Positions 35,283-46,639 of a DNA stretch of 64,000 nucleotides are shown in pieces (the stretch's first letter is position 1; each line of letters starts with the position of its first letter). A program made the position numbers and the translations under genes. The notes beneath the pieces were generated by a model, which did no database searches, was not told where the DNA came from, and was given only the letters and a program-made list of their open reading frames with translations. Origin of the DNA: Megamerina dolium (lineage: Eukaryota > Arthropoda > Insecta > Diptera > Megamerinidae); the NCBI GenBank assembly GCA_963854835.1, contig OY978528.1, positions 34,269,335 to 34,333,334 of the forward strand, written 5' to 3'.

Positions 35283-38200
35283 AGCTCATTAAGTATTGCA
35301 CATTGGATGGGCTTTACTTTTTGTTTTACGTGTTAATTTTAAATGTGAATCGAAGAGACTTTATTGTACTAGTTGATGCAACAACTCTTATGTCATCACA
35401 CCGATTATTATGACTTGGTAATTTTGACTTGGACTATTTTTATAATTTTGGGCACATTTGTTGATATCTGTCAATATACAAGAAAATGTGGTGACTTGAC
35501 GTCACACAGTTGGCAGTTTATAAACGTACTGACCCGCAGTTATAGTCATAGTTTAGATCATCATAAAGTTAGAATATAGTTTTGTGACATATTTCTCATA
35601 GAAAAAACTGTCAAAAAGCCGATTTAATTCAAATTTTTTGCACTAATGTTAAAAAGTATAGCAGGACTAGTGACACAAATTTTTGTATACACATTACATG
35701 GATTATTTTGTAGTAAATTACTTTTATAGAGTACGTACTGTAAAGAGAAGAAAATAAAAAGTTATAAAAGGTTATATAACAAGTTAATATGCCTCACCAA
35801 AAAATGCAATATATGAGCAAGAGTTCAAACAAAGCAAAAAAAATAAAAAAATTATTTAAAATAAAATAAAACTTTTGTACACACAAGCAAATACATAAAC
35901 ACGCACTTGCATGCATATTTGTATGTAAATATAAAGTGCCAATATGAAAGAAACCGTATTTGCATACAAATAATATGCATTGCCACAAGGCTAGGTAGGC
36001 GAATTTTGAAGAACAAGTGAGCTGTGACTATTAGAATAATGCGGTCGATATTGTTTCAACATATTATTGTGCATCTACTTGTAGATGAGAGTGGATTGTA
36101 TAATGTTATAAATATTTAAATATTATTTGATTGATTTGCATACTAGAGTGCATCAAAAGACGATTTGCAGGCTTCAATATCAAAACATGTACTAAGAGCC
36201 TAAAGGTTCACATCTAAAATGCCAAGTGGAAATAAATTCATCTTTTAGTCAACAATAGCATCTGATACTTTTCTTATTGTATAAAAAAAGATTGCCCATC
36301 TATGTCATTTTATAATTTATTCATTCCCATTTTAATGATATATATATATATATATATTGTACGTCGATAATTATCAATGTTGGGGCAATTGTTATAACCT
36401 ATAGCTTCTATTAAAATAAAAATTAATCCATAGAAATGCAAAGTTCAGAAAATTTCAGTCAAAATTATTACTTTGTTCAATTGCTATAGATCTGGTTGAA
36501 GTCAGTCCATTGCGAAGGACTGCTCTATTTTAACATTAATCGCAATATGTGTCTAATAGATTTAATAGATGTTATTCATACTTTTTCAAATATCATACAA
36601 AGTGAATGATATGATTGTTAAATTGAAATGATTGTCAATATATACAATTTCTGCTCGAAAAAAAAATGTCACTTATCAATATAAAATTACTGATGTTCAC
36701 CAGCAACACTAAGCAAAATTAGGTGATCCTTCAACATAATCGCAATAGGAAACTGATTGACGGGTAGCCGATTTCAAAATTTAAACGTTTGGTACGATAG
36801 TATACGGATACCAGAAGCCCTTCGTATTATTTAGCCTTATGTTTGTATTGCGAATATCTGCACAGGTGGCGCGTCCTTTCTCCGTGAATCATACGGAAAA
36901 GTTAATCGAAAGTAAAAATCAAGAGGGTGTCGAATCTCTCAAAAATTGAGCGTTGCCTTGGGAGAGGTAGCTAAAACCATCTATATCGACAATTATCCAA
37001 CACGAACCTTTCCGCACGAATTTTTCAGTATAGATCTTTCAATGTAGCTATTTACATAAGTGGATTTAATGACTGCAACGGATAAGCTCTTCAGCCCTCA
37101 ACGAAGGGCTTTACGTCATCCATTGCAATTATGTATAAGGCATAAAGTAATAAAATGTGTTTTTAATATATTCGTTTTTAAAATGTTCATTTTCAGAATA
37201 TTCTTCACACCAGAAATTTTGTACAATGTAGTATATATATACTTGGAGAATATAGTTTTATTTTCATATTGCAACATTTTGATTTTCAAATTGCTACGCT
37301 TGCCATTATTGTCTTCGTTGGCGTTGTCGCTATTGATATACTAAAAATTCATGAAACTTAAAATTGAAGCGTTTGCATGTGTAATGAGCGTATGCAATTT
37401 TCAGCGCCTGTGAATCGAGACATATACGAGTATATGTATCGTGCAATATTGAAAGACAAACATTGCCAACATAACCAGCCAACCGCAACCGCCCAAACCG
37501 ACGAACCATAGAAAATACTTAACTACGAGTACGCGAGCAGAGATAGTAGTGTCTTCTTATGTGATTTTGTAATAGCTAAAAACGAAGAAAAAAACTCATA
37601 AACATACATGAACTCACACGTAACTCACACATGTTCATCGCATATGTTGGTGTCGCTTCTTCATGATGCTGATCCACAACACTTTTGACTTTCTGCATAA
37701 TGCACAAGTATTGCATAGACGAGTAGTTTCATATGCTCAAGTTGTACATACATAGTATATATAATATGTACTATAAAGAGCATACACACATAGTTGCCAA
37801 GACCAGACATAGTACAGATGTAGTTGATAGCATTAAATATGCGCGTATTTATTTGCGCGCATCATAGTTACGACACAACTGTATGTATTTACTTAAGTAC
37901 ACGAAGATGCATATATACAATTGCATGCAACACTATACATACAATGTACATGCATAGATAATATCTTTTATTTACATCTGCCATACATTTGATGCCATTT
38001 TCATGCAAATTAGTAGTTGTGACAAATGGCACAACAATTTAAACGCCAATAAATATGCTAAATAATTTATACTCATTTGAAAAATTTGTTGAACATTTCT
38101 ATTAACGCTTACTAAATACATATGCTGGATGTGCTACATATGAATTAATATATAGTACATCATCATCAATTTTTTTCTCGCAAAATAGTGTAATCATAGT

Positions 38201-39119
38201 ATTATGTAGAGGGGTGAAGAGTAAATAATAATTAATTGCATCAAATTGCATAGAATTTTAATAAACATGTTGAAATCAAGAAGTGCTTGTATTTTTAATT
38301 ACTTTCAAGTAATTTATCATTCTTTATGCTTTATGTAATGTGTGTCTAAGTAGCTATCGACATATCCAAAAATAGATATAACAGATAAATGATATCCTTA
38401 CTTTTATATGGTATTGGTGACACAAGTACATATGCACTATATATGACTATACAACTTCGATGGCGGTTATCATTTATATTACATTGAAATATCTTTCATG
38501 TATCATTTTCCTAAATATCCTTGTCAGAATAGTTTTTCTTTTCCCTCGTATTTTTTTTCTCTCTTTTTATATAGCTTTCTCCGATATTTTCATCTTTTTT
38601 AAACAAATTTGTCATCATTATATGTCGTTATGCCATTTTTGCTTTCATTTAGTTGGCATAATGCATATGTCACTATCTGTATCGCATCATAAAAAGCAAA
38701 GAATGATGATACGAAAAAAAAAGAAAATTGTAAAAAGTGCACAGTTGTTATGCAATTGATTTTTATTTGACATCGAATTGCATTTCAGCTTTTCCATAAA
38801 TGAGAAAATATTACTATTTGCTATATGTATATAATACAAAATACATATATGTGTGCGTATCTATTTACTAACATTTGTATATAAGCATTGATTTTTATTT
38901 ATATTGGCGTCGACATTATGGTGTAAATATAATACAATCTTATTTTAATTTTTATTTATTTACCTATCAGTTGGGAAGCAAATTCCATGCCATTATATGA
39001 TAAAATATTTTTGAAGATGTTCATATGGATTTTTGTACTCAGTAGTGACAAGTCGCTATTGATACCGTCTTAGTGGTGGAATTCTATTTCGGAGCGGTAG
39101 AAATGGGAAAAATAATTAT
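35283..39119. other. AT-rich non-coding DNA
   Basis: No supported gene or element. A (TA)n run of about ten units ends at 36358. A TGACGTCA (CRE-type) word lies near 35498. The stretch 37450-37560 is less AT-rich, in the style of a fly 5' untranslated region, but has no supported exon. Confidence 0.4.
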
Positions 39120-39760
39120 CTTTCTTATCTGTTTTTGATTTATAACACAGTGAAGCACATTTTCTCGGGGGTGAATCTAATCATTCTCAAACGATAGCAT
39201 TTGACTTCAGTAACATAAGCCCTGGTCTCTTTCTGCTACACTCAGTCACAATTTTTTTACAGTGGTTTAAAATTTGGATATTTCGGTCATAAGTAGAATC
39301 AAGGAATTTGAAAAATCATATGTAAATTATATTTAGAATAGTTATTGTCTTCCGGGACTCATATTAAAAATGTCCACAAAAATATTCTAGAGAAAATTTC
39401 ACTAAGGGTCACCAAAGACAAATAAATTGTACGAGTTATAGGTAACATGCAAAAAACGAATTTAGGCTTTAAGTATTTTATTTTTAAGAATCTATTGCAT
39501 CTCGTGATAGCTCCATGCCACAATTTGAGGGTCATTGTCTCGGAGGTGAACCAAACTAGTAGCAAACGATATCATTTAACTAAAATAACAAAAGCCCTAA
39601 TCGCTTTTTGCTCCACAAGTCGCAATTTTTTTTCAGTGGTTTAAAATTTTGATTTTTCGGTCATAAGTAGAATCAAGGAATTTGAAAAATCATATGTAAA
39701 TTATATTTAGAATAGTTATCGTCTTGGGAGACGTATTTTAACATTTTCCGAGGATTATTT
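39120..39760. repeat. Diverged tandem duplication, ~374-base period
   Basis: Words in the first unit (agtggtttaaaatttgg at 39261, then gtcataagtagaatcaagga, and gaaaaatcatatgtaaatta) recur 374 bases later at 39635 onward. The upstream halves (tctcggggGtgaatct versus tctcggaggtgaacca) also align. Two units with moderate divergence; a satellite or an element fragment. Confidence 0.75.
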
Positions 39761-39865
39761 TCTCGAAACATTTTAACCGTCTAACAACCACCCATATAGG
39801 TCATTTTGGACCTTTTTTCGAAAAATCCCTAAGACATATAAAAGAGGCCTATAATGACCCACAAT

Positions 39866-40142
39866 CAGTAACCGCTTAAGTTAATTTTCAGAATTTTATA
39901 TGAGAGCGTTTTTATATTTCTAAGTGAAAGTGGTTAATAAAAAAAATCAATCAATTGAACGAATTTCAAAATTTTAAAGATGTCAACAGCTTTGGTATAA
40001 TCTCAAGAATTACCCGCAATTAAAAATGTAAATTCGGGTTCTTTCTTCCTCGAAGGAAATGAGCTTAAACGAATATATATTTTTTAGTTTTTCTTCATTT
40101 TCTCAAAACCTTTAAACGGAAACTTTACGTAAGCGGTTACTG
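39866..40142. mobile_element. MITE-like element with CAGTAACCGCTTA ends
   Basis: CAGTAACCGCTTAAGTTAA on the left (39866) and CAGTAACCGCTTACGTAAA reverse-complemented from the right (40142) match at 13 initial positions, then 2 mismatches in the next 6. The 277-base unit has no coding potential. CAGT ends recall pogo-type elements, but a TA duplication is not seen. A host stem-loop is an alternative. Confidence 0.6.
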
Positions 40143-40463
40143 TTTTGGCCCCAGATATTTATGCTCTGTTTGTTCTTTCTCATCCTCACATTTTTGTTTG
40201 GGCTCAGCCCGTTCAATACTTTCAGTTCAAAAGCACAAATGCTACTATAGGAAGGGCATGCGTTTCATTTTGCTTGGAATATCTTCATGAAAATCATTTA
40301 TTCGAAAATACAGCACTCTTATTCTAGTTGCTTTAGAAAAACTCATTCTTTCCTTTTTTAAATCCTCATGAGGCACATGGATCAAAGAAATATTTAATTA
40401 ATCGGTTTCGAGATTGTATTTGAATTGCTGAACCTTTGGTACTTCGTTATAGAACCTAATGTA
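40143..40463. other. Non-coding DNA
   Basis: No gene or element recognised between the inverted-repeat element and the non-LTR fragment. Confidence 0.4.
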
Positions 40464-41040
40464 CAAAGGGTTAGGTTATGCGACCGCCCCTTAAAGGGGG
40501 GCGTACTTAGGCCAAAAATTGGCCCATTGTGTTACAATGCATCACTGATGTTTACTATCCTGTTCCTTCTGTCAAGCGGACCCATTGGGATTTCATAATG
40601 AATAGAGCAATGTCACTGACATCCATGGGTGCCAGCTCAGTGGTATCTGTAAAAAAGGCACTTCCCACTAGAGTTTGCGTGCCAAGGCGGGGCATCTACA
40701 GAGAAAGTGGTGAACACTTTCCTCCTCTTCCTCGTCCTGGCAGCTGTGACAAAAATCGTTGGCCGGGAAACCAAGCCTTGCAGCATGCGTACCACAAGCC
40801 AGTGGTCCGTGAGTACGGCAATTACATTACTGTTAGTTTTCCTACTCATTGACAACAGTGAACGAGTTCTTCTATTGTCAAGAGTTGGCCACATTTTCCT
40901 AGTAGTAGCGCAAGAGCTCTCATCCCCCGCCATCTTCTGTTGGCTATGGTGAGGTTATGTTGTGTGACAAGAAGCTTGCATGTTGCAAGCGCAATTCCTG
41001 CTTGATGAGATGGATAGATCTCTGGCAATGTACAATACTT
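40464..41040 (-). mobile_element. LOA/I-like non-LTR retrotransposon, 3' end only
   Basis: On the minus strand, 41028-40637 contains the last part of ORF2 after RNase H in two frames: IALATCKLL, RKMWPTLDNRRTRSLLSM, NVIAVLTDHWLV, followed by a decayed cysteine motif, then FIMKSQWVRLTEGTG and stops near 40565. The 3' untranslated region runs through ggccaatttttggcc to CGGTCGCATAACCTAACCC at 40464. It is related to the fragments at 6690-6893 and 21510-22918. The RT core is missing. Confidence 0.78.
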
Positions 41041-41910
41041 TTAAATAATCGTAGTCTAACTTAAATCAAACATTATGGAGCTGGTTACGAGTTCTACATA
41101 TAAATAGTTGTTGGAGTTAGTTATTATATGCATTTGAAAAAGGAATCATCAATCAGACGGACAAAGTCCCCACACCATTTTCAGGACAATTGTTTGAGAT
41201 TTTAATAGCATAACAGCGCTGTGAATCTAAAATAATTTGGTCTAGAATGGTGTTTATTTTAATAAAATTTTCGATAAATATTCTAAAATAGTTTCAGTAT
41301 TTCATATTTAACTTATAAAATTTGTGAGAACTCTAGTTTTGTAAAAATAACATTTTTCTCTTTCATATAGACCCAATTTAAATTACACTAAAACAATTTG
41401 ATACAAAAAATAGATCCAATTTCGCGATTGTGATAAAAAATAATTAATATGAAAATTCTTGGAACTTTTATTAGATTCAGAAGTATTTATGTAATAAGTC
41501 TTGCAAACGTCTATTTACATTTTAATTGGATTAAAAACTTATATGTGCATGTGTAGATATTTGATTAAATTTATTAATAAACTTTTTATGGCTAACTTCC
41601 TGTCGTTGATGAATTTAATTAATTTCCAAAGAGAACTGGTTTTTTTTGTTTTCTCATTTTTGAGAAATTTAAGTGTAAAAGAGTGCATATCTTCAAGAAG
41701 GGTTTTCATATATAAATACAGATTTTTATGTTAGTTTTCTTTGCGATTGTTGTTGAAAATGTAAACGAAAATATTGATATTAAATTAGATACAAAATATA
41801 ACTGTATAATGGTAAAACATTTATAAATAATAAGTGCAAAAATTACCAGTATTGGATGGTAATCCAATTGGAAATAGACAATTAGCTGTTCTAGCCAACT
41901 ATTTCCATAG
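41041..41910. other. AT-rich non-coding DNA
   Basis: No gene or element recognised. Confidence 0.45.
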
Positions 41911-42081
41911 ACACACAATTTATTTATTTATTTTTTTTTTTGTTAGCTTATTTTTTTTTTATTGAATCTTTCTTAAATACAAGAAACTAACAATAAGTAT
42001 TCAAATCTTACAAACTAAATAAAACTATGTGATATCCCCTACGTTCCATCACAATTTGGTGAGTCGCGAGATGTAGCAATT

Positions 42082-44704
42082 TTACAGCATATTCAGTGTG
42101 TCTTTTCTTTTTAATCGACGATGCCCCTTGCTCAGCAACAATTGCCTAGCAAGGGGATTCGGATGATTGTGTAATTTTTGAATGTAGCTTCTGCAGGACA
42201 TTGCAACTTCCTCAGAAATTGTGGATACATTTAAATCTCGATGGATGTTAACGTTCCTCATATACCAAGGCGCGTTTACAATAATTCGCAGACACTTGGA
42301 TTGTATTCGCTGCAATTTTTCGATATTAGAGGGAGATGCGGTGCCCCAAAACTGAATACCATAAGTCCAGATTGGTTTCAGGATTGCTTTATATAATAGC
42401 ACTTTGTATTCAAGATTCAACTTTGATCTTTTGTGTAACAGCCACCATAACTGATTCATTTTAAGCTTGATCTGAGTTTTCTTTGCCTCTATGTGATTTT
42501 TCCATGTCAACCTTCTGTCGAGGTGAATACCCAAGTACTTTGTTGAGGAACATTGTGGAACTGATTGGCCATTAATTTTAAGTGGGGGACATGTATCTAG
42601 CCTTAGCGTGAAGGTTACATGTACGCTCTTTGATTCATTGACTTTTATGCGCCATTTAGCTAACCTGCAGGAGTTTAGTTTCTTCTATGAGGTTAGAGCG
42701 AGAGCACAATATTGCCGTATCATCAGCAAAGGTCGATATGAATGTATAGTTATTGTTGGGCATATCTGAAGTGTATAAGAGATACAGTAAGGGACCCAAG
42801 ACGCTTCCTTGAGGAACGCCAGCGTGAATATCCAATGGATTTGTTGTGTAATCCTTGTGATGTACGAGAAATTGTCTTTTCGTGAGGTAGCTACTAAGCA
42901 ATGAGGAGACATTTGCAGGCAGTAATAGTTTAAGTTTGTAAATAAGGCCATCGTGCCATACTTTATCGAAAGCTTGAGTGATATCAAGAAAGACAGCTGA
43001 GCAATACTTTTTTTCTTCAAAAGTGTTCCTTAGCAGAGTTACAATGCGGTGGACTTGTTCTATTGTGCCGTGCTGTTTTCTAAATCCAAACTGATGTTGA
43101 GGAATCAGTTGGTTGAGATTAATAAATGGAGTTATATTCATGACAAGTAGCTTTTCGAATACTTTAGAAAGTAGAGGCAGGAGGCTGATAGGTCTGTACG
43201 ATGCAACTTTTGTAGGGTCTTTTCCTGGTTTTGCTATCATAATAATTTTTGAAGTTTTCCAGCATTTGGGATAGTGTTTAATACGAAGGATAGCATTGAA
43301 AATGTGCATGAGATGAATTACTGAAGCCGGAGGTAGCTCTTTTATCATTTTACCGGTAATTTTATCTGGACCAGGTGATTTTTTTGGGTTTAAATCTTTA
43401 TAAATTGCTTTGAATATGTCCTTTTTTTTAATTTTGAGCGTTATTGAGCAAGGTTGAGAAGTTAATATTGGTAATGAGGACTGTGAAGAGGGTGGATTGG
43501 GTGTAAACACACTTTTTAGGTGGTTTGCAAAAGCCAAACCCTTCTCACAGTTGCTTCTAGCCCAATTACCGTCACTCAAACGGATGGGGGAATCAGTGAG
43601 AATTGGCCGATTTGATTTTTTTGCTGATTTCCACAAAGAGTAGTCTGACGCTTCACCAGGTGTTAATTTCGCTATGTGCTCTTCTAACTCTTTGTTGTTT
43701 TTATTTTTTAAGGCTTGCTTTAACTTTCGAGTGCAGTGCTGTAGCTGTGTTTTCAGATTCGGTGATCTGAATTCTTGCCATTGTCTTCGGAGTCTTCTTT
43801 TCTGTCTTACTAGCAATTCAATATCGGCTGGTGTGTATGGGCTATAGTTTGATTGCTTGCATACCTTTGTGCAGGTGGCTGAGCTGAGAGCTAATGAGAG
43901 CAGCTGGTTGAATTTTTCGAGTGCTGAGTCTACATCGTGTCCATTTCTTAATACAGTACTCAGAGGAAGATGGGAATTTATATATTTCTTGAATTTTAAC
44001 CAGTCTATTTTCTTTCTAACGCAATTGCTTTGGGGGCTTGGTGATTTTATAGATACTACCGTGGGTGAGTGGTCAGATGATAGATCATAATTACACTCTG
44101 TGGAGATATTTTCCATCTGCAAACCTTTGGCGACTCCAAAGTCTATGAGATCGGGTATTTTCCTCTTGTCCGTCGGCCAATATGTCGGTTGACCGTTTGA
44201 AATAACATCGTAGCCATGGTTAGTGATGATTGAACATAGTCTTCTGCCTTTTGGAGTTATTAAGCGGGAGCCCCAGTGAGTGTGTTTGGCGTTGAAATCG
44301 CCAGCAACCAAGAATTTGCTACCAAGAGTTGAGAAAAATTCTTTATATTGCTGTTCGGTAATACTGTATCTTGGGGGACAGTATATCGCAGATATTACTA
44401 GCTTAGAGATGTATTCTTCCAGACATATAGATGTTGCTTGCAAGTAGACGCTACTGAAATCTTCGAGAACATGATGTTTTATTCTGCTTTTTATCAATAT
44501 GGCAGTTCCTCCGCGTGCCTTACCATGCGGATGATTTGTGGTGTACAGTTTGTAATATGGTATTTGGTAGCAATTTTTGTCAGTGAAATGGGTCTCAGAT
44601 ATCATCATTATGTCGATTTGGTTGGATGCAAGGAATTGAATTAGCTCCAAACGGTGCTGGCTTAAGCCGTTGGCGTTCCAGTGGCATATCTTGAGACAAC
44701 TCAT
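42082..44704 (-). pseudogene. Jockey ORF2: AP-endonuclease and reverse transcriptase, one frame break
   Basis: A 682-residue open frame (44704-42656) starts at an ATG that overlaps the ORF1 stop as ATGA. Residues 1-230 are the AP-endonuclease: ICHWNANGLSQHRLEL, MISETHF, VAGDFNAKHTHWGS, LSSDHSP. The RT follows: KSPGPDKITGKMIKEL, SYRPISLLPLLSKVFEKL, QFGFRKQHGT, FLDITQAFDKVWHDGL, HAGVPQGSVLGPLLYLL and the active site TFADDTAIL at about 658-666. The frame then ends at LLQVS-stop; the thumb and C-terminus (KYLGIHLDRRLTWKNH, ILKPIWTYGIQFWGTAS) continue in another frame from 42534. Roughly 26-28 bases between LLQ and the AKWRIKVNE block seem lost. All catalytic motifs upstream look intact. Confidence 0.92.
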
Positions 44705-44847
44705 GGTCTGGATAGCAATGTTTGGAGTAACATCGATTGATTTTTCATCATTTCTTGCATCATTGTTTGCATTGAGTTCATGAATTGGTTCATATTCTGA
44801 ATCAATGTTTGAAGCAAATGTTCAAGGGTACTTGGCTGTTGGGTGGG
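44701..44847 (-). pseudogene. Jockey ORF1, last ~49 codons
   Basis: The frame ahead of ORF2 reads PSTLEHLLQTLIQN then a methionine- and glutamine-rich run (NQFMNSMQTMMQEMMK) and ends LLSRP-stop, the usual style of a Jockey Gag C-terminus. Its TGA (44703-44701) overlaps the ORF2 ATG (44704-44702), suggesting coupled translation by reinitiation. The zinc-knuckle part is lost by 5' truncation. Confidence 0.75.
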
Positions 44848-44857
44848 CACAATTTAT

Positions 44858-45228
44858 AAAAAAAAAAAAAAATAAATAAATATGTTACACTTAAACCCCG
44901 AAGGGCTCATTGGCCGAGCTTCTCTTCATTTACTGTTGTGCATGTTAAATTTTGGACAGTATTAGAAGGAACCTACTTATTTTAGCCGGATCCGAACGGC
45001 AGAACCCTTGCGACATCACTTTTTCTGAGCTTTGTCACAAAGTTCGTTTAGAAGGTTTTTCATGGCAAGTTGTTACTGTCGAAAGAATTGCCAATTGCTT
45101 GTCGACAGGTCGGTACCGTTCGAAAGAAAAATCTTTTCGATATAAAATTTGTTATGCATGAGCCGGGGATTGAACCACGACCTACAGATCAGAAGGCCAA
45201 CACACTAACCACTGAGCCACTGCACACA
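44858..45228 (-). mobile_element. tRNA-derived SINE, copy B, abutting the Jockey element
   Basis: Same body as copy A: on the minus strand an A box variant (TGGCTCAGTGGTTAG, 45219-45205), a B box (GGTTCAATCCC) near 45170, the common core and a T-rich tail (TATTTATTTATTTTTT-type) at 44858-44882. Direct repeats CACAATTTAT flank it at 44848-44857 and 45229-45238. The left repeat is at the same time the Jockey 5' junction. Confidence 0.92.
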
Positions 45229-45238
45229 CACAATTTAT

Positions 45239-46180
45239 GATATTTTATGTTCAAATATCATAGTATGTGTTTCCGGTTATATTTTAAGCGGATGTTTTTA
45301 TAGTCTTGTATACCAAAAAATAAACAAATTGAACAAAACTAATTTTTTGTGCTACAACACCTCGAAGAGGATTTCACCTGCTCAACTAATGAATACTTAA
45401 AGAAAAGAAATAACAAAAGAAAACAAATATATTAAAAAGAAAAAACAACTAGGATAAACTAAAACTTTTGAATGAAATTGAAAAATGTTCAAAGGAATAA
45501 AGTCTCTGTTATTTGTCGCTTTAAGTTTTTTTAGACTTCTTCGTTTCTGCTGTATTCTTTTGTTTAAGTTGTATTTTATTGTATCGTCATCATTGTGGAG
45601 AGTGAGTATGTAGTAATAAAAGTTATAGTAGTGCAAGATGAATACACTAAATTTGGTTCATTTTTTTTTTGTTAATCGCTATAAGCTATACAAAACAGAT
45701 ACATGGTAGACGACGCAATTAGTCAATAATCCGCATAATAACTAATCAGAAATTTTATCATGTTTAATAAAGTAAACTCTGACAATCGTCTTTTTGAAAC
45801 GTAGTTCCGCTGCCCAATTTGTTCCCAATGTAAGAAACAACTTGATTGCGCATAAATGTACAAATAACAATTTGTACATTTATGCTATATAGCGATACTA
45901 ATCAGAGCATGTTCTATCGGAAGGCAATTTACGGATTCCATATTTGAATAAGTGTTGATTTTGGGAATTTATCCAAATCTCAAGTCAAATTATGATACAT
46001 TCATAAGAATTAAAGCGCTCTCCGGAAAGGGCTGATTGGATCGAACGAAAAAAATAATAATCTCAAGGAGTTAAACCTTATGAATACGGTGACTTTTACA
46101 ACATTAAAGACACCCATTGCAATGGAAAATTTGAATATACTCAGTTATTACCACATGGCTTGTAAAGGCAAGATTACACT
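45239..46180. other. Non-coding DNA with one strong hairpin
   Basis: No supported gene. The 16-base-arm hairpin at 45850-45885 is annotated separately. The sequence from about 45900 to 46180 may belong to the mariner relic that starts at 46181, but I cannot align it. Confidence 0.4.
45850..45885. repeat. Perfect 16-base-arm hairpin, 4-base loop
   Basis: GCATAAATGTACAAAT (45850-45865) and ATTTGTACATTTATGC (45870-45885) are exact reverse complements around AACA. The flanking bases do not pair. It is shorter than a microRNA precursor; a rearrangement scar, a transposon end or a protein-binding palindrome are options. Confidence 0.85.
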
Positions 46181-46233
46181 ATGGATTTGTCAGATAACAA
46201 GAACCGTATCGTAACAAGAACAGTTATAGCGCC
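46181..46233 (+). pseudogene. N-terminal piece of a maT/rosa-like mariner relic, split by the BEL element
   Basis: The frame MDLSDNKNRIVTRTVIAP resembles the start of the 24140 relic (MEWSDIANRIVVVG). It runs exactly up to the LTR boundary and its GCGCC duplication; the other part is at 52858-53075. Confidence 0.6.
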
Positions 46234-46612
46234 TGTTGAAACAAGAAGTATTTTTCTTGTTTAATGAAACTTCTAGATTGGGGGTGCATATTCGTGAACC
46301 CAACACTTCAAAATCGCCGTTACACAAATTTGCAGTTGACAAAAAGGAAAAGAAATAAAACCAACCATATGTACACAACCGAAAATTAATAAACAACCTT
46401 TCAATCAGAGCAATCGATGTCTAATGAGTTTTATTATATACTTATGAAATATGTTAAGCTAACGTTAACGAAATCAAAAAGAGAAAATGAGTGTAGTGAT
46501 ATGTACACGACAGCTAAACACGAACTGTATGTTCGTATTTAGCTGTACACAGTGAGTGTGACTTGATGTACACATTTGAGTAACTCTCAAATATGTACAT
46601 TGTGATCGAATA
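46234..46612 (-). repeat. 3' LTR of the BEL element
   Basis: Minus-strand LTR from TATTCGATCAC (46612; the other LTR begins TGTTCGATCAC) to CTTGTTTCAACA at 46234. A purine/G-rich tract (ACGGGGCCGGGA) lies just upstream in element orientation and may serve as the polypurine tract. Confidence 0.95.
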
Positions 46613-46639
46613 TCCCGGCCCCGTTGAAAGGATCCACTT

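Larger units (their letters stand above)
41924..44847 (-). mobile_element. Jockey-clade non-LTR retrotransposon, copy 1, 5'-truncated in ORF1
   Basis: Read on the minus strand: the end of ORF1 (44847-44701), ORF2 with endonuclease and RT (44704-42656, continuing in another frame 42534-42082), about 130 bases of 3' untranslated region and an A-rich tail at 41924-41960. CACAATTTAT lies outside the 3' tail (41914-41923) and again at the 5' junction (44848-44857), a target-site duplication. A SINE sits immediately beyond. A second, shorter copy of the same subfamily is at 59344-60380. Confidence 0.93.
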
